From assembly GCA_028284805.1 (NCBI GenBank), contig JANQQZ010000059.1, positions 1 to 50,574 of the forward strand: a stretch of DNA of 50,574 nt. The letters are read 5' to 3'. The notes under the pieces are model-generated. The model worked only from the letters and a program-made list of their open reading frames with translations. It ran no database searches and had not been told where the DNA came from. How positions within the stretch are numbered: position 1 is the stretch's first letter; each line of letters opens with the position of its first letter. Shown here piece after piece: positions 31,069 through 38,958 of this stretch. The position numbers and the translations under genes were made by a program. This DNA comes from Phycisphaerales bacterium (GTDB lineage Bacteria > Planctomycetota > Phycisphaerae > Phycisphaerales > UBA1924).

Positions 31069-33132
31069 ATGGCCGACGCTGCCGCCGCTGCCCAGACCAC
31101 TCCCGAGGCCAAGACCCCGATGACCGGCGCGGAGGCGCTCGAAGCGGGCGCGTCCGAGGCCGGCAGCGAGCAGCGGGTCGTGTTCTACCTGATCGGCGGT
31201 GTGCTCGTGCTCATCACGCTGATCAGCGACGCGTTCGCGCTGCACAGCAGCAAGATCGCCAATGTGCCCGCGCTCGTCGGTGCGATCATCCTGGCGGTGC
31301 CGCTGTTCCGCAACGCGCTGGGCGAGATCCGTCGTCGGCACATCAGCTCGAACACGCTGGCGTCGCTCGCGATCCTCGCAGCCCTCGTCAGCGAGATGTA
31401 CGTCGTCGCGGGCACGCTTGCGTTCATCCTGCTCGTCGCCGACCAGTTCGTCCGCAGGACCGCCTGGGGCGCGCAGCGCGCGATCGAGCAGCTCATCGGG
31501 CTCACCCCCGACACCGCGCGCATCGTCGAAGACGGTGCTGAGCGCGAGGTCATGCTCGAGCAGGTGAAGGTCGGGCAGACCGTCCGCGTCCGCCCGGGCG
31601 AGAACCTGCCGGTCGACGGCGTCGTGACCGAGGGCCGCTCGACGATCAACCAGGCCTCGCTGACCGGTGAGGCAGTGCCCGTCGAGGTTGCGCAGGGCGA
31701 CCACGTCTACGCTGGCACGAGCAACCTGACGGGCGGCATCGACCTGCGCGTCACCGAGGTCGGCGCCGAGACCACCATCGGCAAGGTGACCCAGCTCATC
31801 CGCGAGGCAGAGGACAGCAAGACCCCGCGCCAGCTCATCATCGAGCAGGTGAGCCGGTTCTTCGTGCCCGTCGTGATCGCGATCGCGTTCATCACCGCCT
31901 GGGCGATGAGCCAGAGCGAGAACCCGGACACCCAGAAGGCGGCGATCAGCACGTTCGTGCAGATCCTCGTTGTCACCTGCCCCACCGCTCTGATCCTGGC
32001 GAGCCCGACCGCGATGGTCGCGGCGTTCGCCTCTGCGGCGCGACTGGGCATCCTGATCAAGCGGACGACCTTCCTCGAGGCGGCCGCCAGCATCGACACG
32101 GTCGTGATGGACAAGACGGGCACGATGACCACGGGCGTGTTCGAGGTCTCCCGCCTCGCGCCGGCCGAGGGCGTCGAGGGCGCGGACCTTCTCCGCGCAG
32201 CCGCCAACGGCGACCAGCACTCCAACCACCCGCTTGCGCTTGCCATCCTCAAGACCGCCCGCTCGGCCAAGATCGAGGTCGACGGCACGAAGGAATACGA
32301 AGAGGTCCACGGCCGGGGCATGCGGGCCAAGACCAGCCTGGGCGAGATCTGTGTCGGGCGTCACACCTGGCTGACCGATCTCAACCCGGAGATCACGCCT
32401 CAGATCGAGGCGGTCGAGGCCAAGATCGAGGGCATGTCGGGCGTGCATGTGATGCAGGACGGGCGCTACCTCGGCGCGGTGGGCCTCGCGGACACGGTGC
32501 GCAAGAACACCAAGGGCGTCATCGAGCGTCTGCGCGAGCTGGGTGTGCGGCGCATCGCGATGTTCACGGGCGACCGCGTGAGCGTCGCGAAGCGCGTGGG
32601 TGTGCAGGTGGGCGTCGACGCGATCGAGGCCGAGTGCCTGCCCGAAGAGAAGCACCAGCAGATCGAGCGCCTCACCGCGTCGGGCGCCAAGACCCTGATG
32701 GTCGGCGACGGCATCAACGACGGCCCGTCGCTCGCCGCAGCGGATCTGGGCGTCGCGATGGGCCTCTCGGGCTCGGACATCGCGGCCAACTCCGCGGGCG
32801 TCGCCCTCATGAACGATGATCTGAGCCGCGTGCCCTTCCTGATCGAGCTGAGCCGTAAGACACGGGCCATCGTGACGCAGAACATCGCGATCGCCATCGT
32901 CATGGCGCTCATCGGGCTGGGGCTCGCCGCGACGCAGACGCTAGACGAGTCGTTCGGCCCGTTCCTGGCTGGCCTCTACCAGTTCGCGACGGGCGTGATC
33001 GTCATCGCCAACAGCTTCCGCCTCTTCCGCTTCGGCGAGCACGTGCTCGAGGCCGAGGCCGAGGAGGAGCACGTCGGCATGGTCAGGCGGGGCGAGGGCT
33101 CGATCCGTGGCCTCGCGGCACAGCCCGCCTGA
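31069..33132 (+). CDS. P1B-like (heavy-metal) P-type ATPase with a CPT motif
   Basis: In this 687-residue protein the actuator loop SLTGEAVPVE, phosphorylation motif DKTGT (Asp ~348), HP pair (SNHPLAL) and hinge GDGINDGPSLAAADLG are all intact. The membrane motif is VVTCPTALILASP (Cys ~304), i.e. CPT where most metal pumps have CPC, CPH or SPC. There is no N-terminal heavy-metal-binding (GMxCxxC) domain; only a ~35-residue Ala/Glu-rich stretch precedes the first membrane helix. About eight membrane helices can be seen. The metal is not predictable. GAGGT lies nine bases before ATG 31069. Confidence 0.87.
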   Translation: MADAAAAAQTTPEAKTPMTGAEALEAGASEAGSEQRVVFYLIGGVLVLITLISDAFALHSSKIANVPALVGAIILAVPLFRNALGEIRRRHISSNTLASLAILAALVSEMYVVAGTLAFILLVADQFVRRTAWGAQRAIEQLIGLTPDTARIVEDGAEREVMLEQVKVGQTVRVRPGENLPVDGVVTEGRSTINQASLTGEAVPVEVAQGDHVYAGTSNLTGGIDLRVTEVGAETTIGKVTQLIREAEDSKTPRQLIIEQVSRFFVPVVIAIAFITAWAMSQSENPDTQKAAISTFVQILVVTCPTALILASPTAMVAAFASAARLGILIKRTTFLEAAASIDTVVMDKTGTMTTGVFEVSRLAPAEGVEGADLLRAAANGDQHSNHPLALAILKTARSAKIEVDGTKEYEEVHGRGMRAKTSLGEICVGRHTWLTDLNPEITPQIEAVEAKIEGMSGVHVMQDGRYLGAVGLADTVRKNTKGVIERLRELGVRRIAMFTGDRVSVAKRVGVQVGVDAIEAECLPEEKHQQIERLTASGAKTLMVGDGINDGPSLAAADLGVAMGLSGSDIAANSAGVALMNDDLSRVPFLIELSRKTRAIVTQNIAIAIVMALIGLGLAATQTLDESFGPFLAGLYQFATGVIVIANSFRLFRFGEHVLEAEAEEEHVGMVRRGEGSIRGLAAQPA

Positions 33133-33237
33133 TTCCGATTCCTGCGGATTCCGATTGTGGGCTGACTGCAACGCCGGACTCGCGCATCCCAATACTCCGT
33201 CGGCGGCCCGTTCGGTCGCCATCGGAAGGGGATGCTC

Positions 33238-34728
33238 ATGGGAACCGTGCTCGCGCTGCTCGCGGCGTTCATCCTGCCTGGTGATGCCGAGGAGGCGAGC
33301 CCCTCCCCCGAATCGGTGGCCTTGCCCGTGGCGTATGTCGCCCAGGCAGAGCAAAGCGACGCCTCGGCATCGGACGAGCCCGAACGCTGGACGGGCACGG
33401 TGGACGCCGGGGGTGTCGAGATCCGTTTCATCATCACGATCGAGCGGGACGGAGAAGGCGAGACTGAGAACTGGTCGGGCTCGATCGACATCCCCATGCA
33501 GGGTGTCGAGGGCCTTCGCCTCTCGCAGATCGTGCGCACAGACGAAGATCTGGCGTTCGTCGCCCCGCTGCCCGGTGCCGCTGAGGTCAACTGGCCCAAG
33601 TGGTCGCTGACGATCGGAGAGGGCGGTACTGCCCAGGGCGTGCTGCGCCAGGCAGGGGGCGAGTTCCCGACGACCATGCGCCTCGCGGACGAAGGCGAGA
33701 ACCTCGAGCCGCAGCGCCCGCAGGAGCCCAAGCCGCCCTTCCCCTACCGCACCGAGGAGGTAACGGTCGCGACCGAGGCGGGGCACACGCTCGCGGGGAC
33801 GCTGTCGCTGCCTGACGAAGCTGCCTTCGAGCCTCCCTACCCGACTGCGGTCCTGATCACGGGCTCGGGCGCGCAGGATCGCGACGAGACGCTGCTGGGG
33901 CACAAGCCCTTCGCGGTGCTCGCCGACCACCTGGCCCGCCGCGGCATCGCGAGCCTGCGCTGCGACGACCGGGGCTTCGGCGCATCGACCGGGAGCTTCG
34001 CGACGGCAACGACGCTCGACTTCGTCGATGACGCGAGAGAGCAGGTCGAGTTTCTTGTCGGGCGTGACGAGGTCGGATCGATCGGGCTCATCGGGCACAG
34101 CGAGGGCGGGTTGGTCGCGCCGTTCGTCGCGGCCGACAACGACGAGGTCGGCTGGGTCGTGCTGCTCGCGGGCACGGGCGTGCCGGGGCGCGAGGTGCTC
34201 GTTGCGCAGACCGCGGCGATCCAGATCGCGGGCGGCGCGGACGAGGCCGGCGTGCTCGAGCAGATGGAAGCGCAGAAGAAGGCCATCGAAGCAGCCCTCG
34301 CGGATGACTTCGAGGCTGCGGAGAACGCCATGCGCAGGCTGATCACACTGCAGATGAAGGCCAACGGCGTCGCGCCGACCGACGACCTCGTCGAGGGGAT
34401 GGTCACCCAGCAGTCGCAGCTGTTCTCCTCGCAGCCCTGGATGCGCACGTTCCTGACGCTCGACCCGAGGCCCGCGCTGCAAAGAGTCACGCAGCCCGTG
34501 CTCGTGCTCAACGGCGAGCTCGACCTGCAGGTCCTACCCGACCAGAATGTGCCCGCGATCGAGCGGGCCCTCGCGGGCAACCCCGATGTCGAGGTCCATG
34601 TGCTCTCGGGGCTGAACCACCTGTTCCAGCCCGCCGAGACCGGCTCGCCGGCGGAGTACATCGACATCGAGACGACGTTCGACCCCGGTGCGCTCGAGAT
34701 CATCAGCGGGTGGATCAGGCGGCGCTGA
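33238..34728 (+). CDS. Secreted alpha/beta hydrolase (acyl-peptidase/esterase-like)
   Basis: This 496-residue protein has a catalytic core at ~165-480: TAVLITGSGAQDRDETLLGHKPFAVLADHL, the nucleophile elbow LIGHSEGGLVAP (Ser), LVLNGELDLQV (Asp) and LSGLNHLFQP (His), which completes a triad. The N-terminal ~150 residues form a beta-rich module (ERWTGTVDAGGVEIRFIITI). ATG 33238 is chosen over ATG 33232 because GGAAGGGG ends right at 33231, giving six bases to the second ATG and none to the first; the leader then reads MGTVLALLAAFILPGDAEE. It abuts mgtE tail to tail with no gap. Confidence 0.85.
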   Translation: MGTVLALLAAFILPGDAEEASPSPESVALPVAYVAQAEQSDASASDEPERWTGTVDAGGVEIRFIITIERDGEGETENWSGSIDIPMQGVEGLRLSQIVRTDEDLAFVAPLPGAAEVNWPKWSLTIGEGGTAQGVLRQAGGEFPTTMRLADEGENLEPQRPQEPKPPFPYRTEEVTVATEAGHTLAGTLSLPDEAAFEPPYPTAVLITGSGAQDRDETLLGHKPFAVLADHLARRGIASLRCDDRGFGASTGSFATATTLDFVDDAREQVEFLVGRDEVGSIGLIGHSEGGLVAPFVAADNDEVGWVVLLAGTGVPGREVLVAQTAAIQIAGGADEAGVLEQMEAQKKAIEAALADDFEAAENAMRRLITLQMKANGVAPTDDLVEGMVTQQSQLFSSQPWMRTFLTLDPRPALQRVTQPVLVLNGELDLQVLPDQNVPAIERALAGNPDVEVHVLSGLNHLFQPAETGSPAEYIDIETTFDPGALEIISGWIRRR

Positions 34729-36105
34729 CTAGAGCACCAAAATCACCGCAACCCCGAGATAGATCACGAGCCCCGAGACGTCCATCAGCGTTGCGACCAG
34801 CGGCGAGCTGATCGATGCAGGGTCGAGCTTGAGCCGCTCCAGGATCAGCGGGAACATCGAGCCGATCGAGACGCCCCAGACGACGATCCCCACGATGGCG
34901 ATGCCGACCGTGAGCGCGATCCGCGCGGGCGAGAGCTCGGTCTCGGCGATGCCCAGTGCATTGAGCCCGAGGACCACTCCAAAGGCGAGCCCGCCGAGAG
35001 CGGCACCGAGCGCGACGCCTGTCAGCAGTTCCTTGCGCAGGATGCGGAGCCAGTCACCGGGCGTGATCTGACCCAGCGCGATCGCACGGATGAGCAGGCC
35101 CGCTGCCTGGGTGCCCGTGTTGCCGCCCGACGAGATGATGAGCGGGATGAACGCGATCAGCACGGTCGCCTGGGCGAGCTGAGCCTCGAACGAGTCGAGC
35201 ACGCCGATGGTAAGAACCTGGAGGAGCAGCAGGCCGCAGAGCCAGCCGCCGCGTTTCTTGAGCATCTTCACGATGCCAACCTGCATGTAGGGGGCGTCGA
35301 GCGCCTCCATGCCGGCCTGCTTCTGGATGTCCTCGGTGGTCTCTTCCTCCGCGACGTCGGCCGCGTCGTCGTGTGTAACGATGCCCAGCAGCACACCACG
35401 CGAGTCGATCACGGGCAACGCCGACCGGTCGTAGCGGTTCATCGCGCGGACCGCCTCTTCCCGGTCGTCCGTCGCGTCGAGCGCCTGGTAGCTGTGGTCC
35501 ATCAGATCGCTGATGCGCTCTTGCGGATCCGCCAGCAGCAGCGCTCGGATGTGCAGATCGTCGATCAGGACGTAGCGCGCATCAACGACGTAGACCCAGT
35601 GCACCGTCTCGGCGTCGCGCCCGTGGCGCCGGATGTGCTCGAGCGACCGGCGGATGGTCCACTCCGGGCGGACGCGCACGTAGTCCGGGGTCATGAGCCG
35701 CCCGACCGAGTCGGGGGCGTAGCCCAGGATCGCCTGGGTCTCGCGCCTGCTCGCCGGGCTCAGGCTGTTGATCAGCCGCTTGGCGACATCCGTTGGCAGC
35801 TCGTCGATCACGCGGGCGCGGTCGTCGGGGTCGAGCGCCTCGATCGCCTGGATCGATCGGACGTCGCCCAGCTGATCGATCAGCTCCTGCTGACGATCGG
35901 CCTCAAGCTCTGCAAACACGGCGCCCGCCTCGTCGCGCGGGAGCAGGCGGAAGCAGACCGCTGCCTCGTCGAGGGGCAGCTCCATGATGAGATCCGCGAC
36001 ATCGGCGGGGGGCACGCCCGTCATGGCCTCGCGAAGATCACGGAAGCTCCGGGCTTCGATCAGCTCGCGCACCTCGGGTTGGAGCAGGCTCGTGGTGGGG
36101 TTCAC
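34729..36105 (-). CDS. mgtE: Magnesium transporter MgtE
   Basis: This 458-residue protein has the MgtE N domain (superhelical, LPLDEAAVCFRLLPRDEAGAV), a CBS pair (ILGYAPDSVGRLMTPDYVRV; SALPVIDSRGVLLGIVTHDD) and five membrane helices containing IPLIISSGGNTGTQAAGLLI, the pore signature. It carries Mg2+ inward and gates by cytosolic Mg2+ through the N-CBS domains. The start is GTG 36105 with TATCCT six bases upstream and no Shine-Dalgarno, so no room for an M-box or other leader riboswitch. Convergent with the hydrolase, stops directly adjacent. Confidence 0.95.
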   Translation of the reverse strand: MNPTTSLLQPEVRELIEARSFRDLREAMTGVPPADVADLIMELPLDEAAVCFRLLPRDEAGAVFAELEADRQQELIDQLGDVRSIQAIEALDPDDRARVIDELPTDVAKRLINSLSPASRRETQAILGYAPDSVGRLMTPDYVRVRPEWTIRRSLEHIRRHGRDAETVHWVYVVDARYVLIDDLHIRALLLADPQERISDLMDHSYQALDATDDREEAVRAMNRYDRSALPVIDSRGVLLGIVTHDDAADVAEEETTEDIQKQAGMEALDAPYMQVGIVKMLKKRGGWLCGLLLLQVLTIGVLDSFEAQLAQATVLIAFIPLIISSGGNTGTQAAGLLIRAIALGQITPGDWLRILRKELLTGVALGAALGGLAFGVVLGLNALGIAETELSPARIALTVGIAIVGIVVWGVSIGSMFPLILERLKLDPASISSPLVATLMDVSGLVIYLGVAVILVL

Positions 36106-36111
36106 GCGTGC

Positions 36112-36117
36112 AGGATA
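36112..36117 (-). promoter_or_regulatory. -10-like box (TATCCT) 6 nt before GTG of mgtE
   Basis: Suggests a leaderless mgtE transcript starting inside the 29-base gap after the zinc-ribbon gene. Confidence 0.42.
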
Positions 36118-36134
36118 CGCGAGCGGCCGACCCG

Positions 36135-36512
36135 CTACTCTTGACTTGGCATTTCGCCCCAGCTCCTGCGAGCATCCGCAAATCGCTGAGCCGGATCAAA
36201 CATCCAGCCGCACTCCGGGCAGGTGATGCTGCCAATTTGCCGCTGCACACCGCTCGCGTCGTAGCTGCATTTGGGGCATAGCTGCCCCCATCGTTGGATG
36301 GCATCGGCCCGATACCGCTCGATGACCATCCCGACACGAACGCTGCTGCAGAACCAGATCGCAAAAGGCAACACGAACGAGATCCAGAACGCTACGTAGG
36401 GCCAGAGCAGCACGAGCGAAACGGGAAGCAGAACGATGAACGAAGAAAGAACGGTCGCGTAATGCTGCAGCTTGAGCCGACGGAGCCACTGCGGTTTATC
36501 CGATCCACTCAC
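36135..36512 (-). CDS. Small membrane protein with C-terminal zinc ribbon
   Basis: The protein has 125 residues. GTG 36512 overlaps the stop of the deacetylase gene (GTGA). Two close membrane helices (VLSSFIVLLPVSLVLLWPYV; FWISFVLPFAIWFCSSVRVG) follow a basic N-terminus. The C-terminal cytoplasmic part has LCPKCSYDASGVQ...ITCPECGWMFD, a CxxC-x(n)-CxxC zinc ribbon. Ribbons of the type CxxCGYDxxG...CPECG are, in my recollection, common in planctomycete membrane proteins of unknown role. Coupling suggests a link with the deacetylase. Confidence 0.7.
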   Translation of the reverse strand: MSGSDKPQWLRRLKLQHYATVLSSFIVLLPVSLVLLWPYVAFWISFVLPFAIWFCSSVRVGMVIERYRADAIQRWGQLCPKCSYDASGVQRQIGSITCPECGWMFDPAQRFADARRSWGEMPSQE

Positions 36513-37246
36513 ACCAAATCGCCCAGCCCGATGAGGCCCACCGGCTCCTTGGTGTAGAAACCCTCCCCAGCTTCGGTGCCGATGCGGCTGCCCGAGTACG
36601 TCATCGCCGCCCGAACCCACTCGACCACGCGTCGGTTCTTCTCGGGGATGACGAACTGCGTCTCGTAGGCGACGATCGAGTCGATCTTGCGATCCACGTA
36701 GTCCGTGCAGTCGAGCACGAAGCTCGGATTCGCGACCCAGCGCAGGTGCGTCGCGTAGTAGTAGAAGAGCCACTTCGGGTACTTGGGCGGGCCGATGGGG
36801 AAGGCTCTACCCGTCCACTGGTCGACCGGGTCGGGCAGGTCGAGCTTCGAGAGCTTGGCGTCGAACCGGGCGTCCTCGACGATGCGCGTGACGGCACGGT
36901 GGTCCGGGTGCGCATCCTCGAAGAACGGCGTGAAGACGATGTCGGCCTGATGCGCGCGGATCACGGCGGCCATCGCGTGCCGGGCCTCGATCGTGTGTTC
37001 GACCGTGCGGTTGGGCAGGCCCATGAGCAGGCGCTTCAGCGGCGGGCCGTCTTTGGGTGAGAGGATCTCGGTGGCGCGAGCGGTCTCGATGGCGCGCTGC
37101 TCGGGCGTGCCGTGGGGCGTGGGCTCGCCGTTGGTCACGTCGACGAGCATCACGTCGTGCCCCTGGTCGGCGAGCCTGGCGATGGTGGCGCCCATGCCGA
37201 GCTCCTGGTCGTCGGGGTGCGGGCCGATGACGAGGATGTTGGCCAC
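36509..37246 (-). CDS. PIG-L/LmbE family N-deacetylase (BshB1-like)
   Basis: This 245-residue protein has the metal motif PHPDDQELGMG near the N-terminus (AHPDDxExGxG in most members) and EDAHPDHRAVTRIV, the usual second site. MGLPNRTVEHTIEARHAMAAVIR and ADIVFTPFFEDAHPDH resemble bacillithiol deacetylase BshB1, but no other bacillithiol gene is in view, so a sugar N-deacetylase acting on a surface or lipid-linked glycan is equally likely. The start is GTG 37246, with AAGGA overlapping the stop of the upstream methyltransferase gene. Confidence 0.85.
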   Translation of the reverse strand: MANILVIGPHPDDQELGMGATIARLADQGHDVMLVDVTNGEPTPHGTPEQRAIETARATEILSPKDGPPLKRLLMGLPNRTVEHTIEARHAMAAVIRAHQADIVFTPFFEDAHPDHRAVTRIVEDARFDAKLSKLDLPDPVDQWTGRAFPIGPPKYPKWLFYYYATHLRWVANPSFVLDCTDYVDRKIDSIVAYETQFVIPEKNRRVVEWVRAAMTYSGSRIGTEAGEGFYTKEPVGLIGLGDLV

Positions 37247-37257
37247 GAGTTCTGTCC

Positions 37258-38106
37258 TTATCCCATTCGGCGGAAGACGCCCAGCCCATAGTTCAGCGGC
37301 GCGAGGTACAGCTCGACGCTCTCATACAGCCCGGCAGAAAAATCGTTGATGTGATCGAGCAGGTGGCGTCCGCCCACGTGCCCGCCGCAGCGTTCGGGGA
37401 TGGTGTCGTGCACGATCACGTAACCGCCCGTGACGAGCACGGGCTCGAGGGCGATCAGATCCTTCCGCAGCCCCTCGGCGGAGTGGTCACCGTCGAGCAA
37501 GGCAAGGTGCACGCCGCCCGCGGAGCGCAGCGCTTCGTGAAGCGTCGGCAGGACATCCCACGAGACGCCCTGATGCAGCTCGACGCGATCGCGCACGCCG
37601 GCTTCGGTAAGGTTCGACTCGATCAGTGACCGTCGATCGGTGACTGCGGTCTTGCGCCACTCGTTCTGGGGCAGGTCGTCGAAGCGGTCGATGGCATGGA
37701 TGACGCCCGGGCGGGCTTGGGCGTCACCCGACGATTTCGGATCATCGCCGGTCTCGTTGAGCGCGGCACCCATCCAGATCGTGCTCACGCCCATGAACGA
37801 GCCAACCTCGACGACGGTGCGCGGACGGATGTTCCGCACGAGCGAGAACAGCAGCAGCCCGGCCTCGGGGCTGATGCTCGCGGGGAACGCGGCGGGGTGT
37901 TCGTAGAGCTCGGCGAGCGTCTTCAGCCATCGGACCGAGTCGTTCTTCAGCCACGCGGGGAAGGCCCAGCGATCGGGGTGCTGGTCCTTGCCAACGGGAC
38001 CAGGGAAGAACGTCGGCGCGTGCCGGGGGATCCAGAGCTTCTCGCGCGGCATGTCGGGGCTGACCGGGCCGAAGCGGGTGTCGGGTTGGCGGGGCTCGTT
38101 GGGCAC
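37258..38106 (-). CDS. Class I SAM-dependent methyltransferase
   Basis: This 282-residue protein has the SAM-binding strand VVEVGSFMGVSTIWMG, the acidic ribose contact HAIDRFDDLP, RVELHQGVSWDVLP, and LALLDGDHSAEGLRKDLIALE, then GGYVIVHDTIPERCGGHVGG. This is the plan of O-methyltransferase-like enzymes that act on sugars or small phenols (the 'methyltransferase 24' type). It lies between a WaaP-like kinase (9-base gap) and a PIG-L deacetylase (11-base gap), suggesting a role in modifying a surface glycan. GTG start; no clear Shine-Dalgarno. Confidence 0.8.
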   Translation of the reverse strand: MPNEPRQPDTRFGPVSPDMPREKLWIPRHAPTFFPGPVGKDQHPDRWAFPAWLKNDSVRWLKTLAELYEHPAAFPASISPEAGLLLFSLVRNIRPRTVVEVGSFMGVSTIWMGAALNETGDDPKSSGDAQARPGVIHAIDRFDDLPQNEWRKTAVTDRRSLIESNLTEAGVRDRVELHQGVSWDVLPTLHEALRSAGGVHLALLDGDHSAEGLRKDLIALEPVLVTGGYVIVHDTIPERCGGHVGGRHLLDHINDFSAGLYESVELYLAPLNYGLGVFRRMG

Positions 38107-38115
38107 GAGGGAAGG

Positions 38116-38934
38116 TTATGGAGCGGGCGGGTCGAGGGGGTTGATCTTGGGCGTGGCGTCGCCGTGCTTCTCGATGATGGCAAGCACCTCGCGGAGCGTC
38201 TCTTTGGCCAGGTTGGGGTAGGTCTGCGGGATCGACGATCCCGTCTGCTCGACTCGGAAGACGGCATCAACGACATGCCGGACGTGGTCGTCTCCGATCT
38301 CGATGCCCACGCCGCGGGGTTCGATCACCTGGGCGGCGCACATACGGGCGATCATCCGAAACTCGCCGCGGTGCGCCAGCGCGTCCTTGATCGACTCGTC
38401 GTCCGTCCGCTTCCGTAGGCCCCCCACGTCGAGCAGATGCGGGTGTTCGAGTGATCGCGACCGGAATACGAGATTCGACGGTTTGTGGTCGCGGTTCACG
38501 AGCCCCGCTCGCCAGAGTCGACCGATGTAACGGCCGGCGATTCCGAGCAGGTCGGCTCGGTCGGCTTCGTCCTTGGCATCGGCGAGCAGGCGGAGCAGCG
38601 TCGGGCCTTCGACCCACTCGTTGACGAGCACCTCGGCCCGGCCGACGATGCCGTGGGAAAGGACCGCGGGTGTTTCAAATCGCTTTGATATCAGCCATCG
38701 CGCGGCACGCACGGACCGTGCGAAGTCGGTCTTTCGGAGCCAAGCCCGGAGCCGCTCGGCAGGGCGAACCTTCACGGACACGTTTGATCCAAGCACATTC
38801 GCCCGCCAGACCTCTCGATCGCTGTCCTTCTTGATGATCGCGCCCCGTTCCCAGGGGCGGTCGGCGAGGGCTCGTTTCCAGGCGGTGCGGTCCTCGCCCT
38901 CGCCCAGGTGCAGGATGGTCACACGATCGCCCAC
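38116..38934 (-). CDS. Lipopolysaccharide kinase-like (WaaP/Kdo kinase-type) protein
   Basis: This 272-residue protein has a small-kinase fold: IKKDSDREVWRANVLGSNVSVKV (nucleotide-binding Lys), LVNEWVEGPTLLRLL hinge, the catalytic loop LVNRDHKPSNLVF (Asp, Lys, Asn all present), and LLDVGGLRK in the DFG position, so the metal Asp is kept but Phe is replaced by Val. WaaP/InaA-type enzymes phosphorylate heptose or Kdo in the lipopolysaccharide core. The divergent neighbour is a WaaE-like glycosyltransferase, which supports an LPS-core role. GTG 38934 has TAGCCT six bases upstream. Confidence 0.78.
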   Translation of the reverse strand: MGDRVTILHLGEGEDRTAWKRALADRPWERGAIIKKDSDREVWRANVLGSNVSVKVRPAERLRAWLRKTDFARSVRAARWLISKRFETPAVLSHGIVGRAEVLVNEWVEGPTLLRLLADAKDEADRADLLGIAGRYIGRLWRAGLVNRDHKPSNLVFRSRSLEHPHLLDVGGLRKRTDDESIKDALAHRGEFRMIARMCAAQVIEPRGVGIEIGDDHVRHVVDAVFRVEQTGSSIPQTYPNLAKETLREVLAIIEKHGDATPKINPLDPPAP

Positions 38935-38940
38935 GGCCAG

Positions 38941-38952
38941 AGGCTATACCCT
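38941..38952. promoter_or_regulatory. Back-to-back divergent -10 boxes, symmetric 24-bp spacer
   Basis: From the kinase start leftward to right: GTG (38934), six bases, TAGCCT on the minus strand (38946-38941), TACCCT on the plus strand (38947-38952), six bases, GTG (38959). Neither start has a Shine-Dalgarno. Any -35 contact would fall inside the opposite gene. Confidence 0.5.
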
Positions 38953-38958
38953 GACCGC

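Noticed and set aside
34729-36134. Mg2+-sensing riboswitch (M-box) upstream of mgtE
   Set aside because: Only 29 bases separate mgtE from the preceding gene, with a -10-like box six bases before the start; there is no room for a leader.
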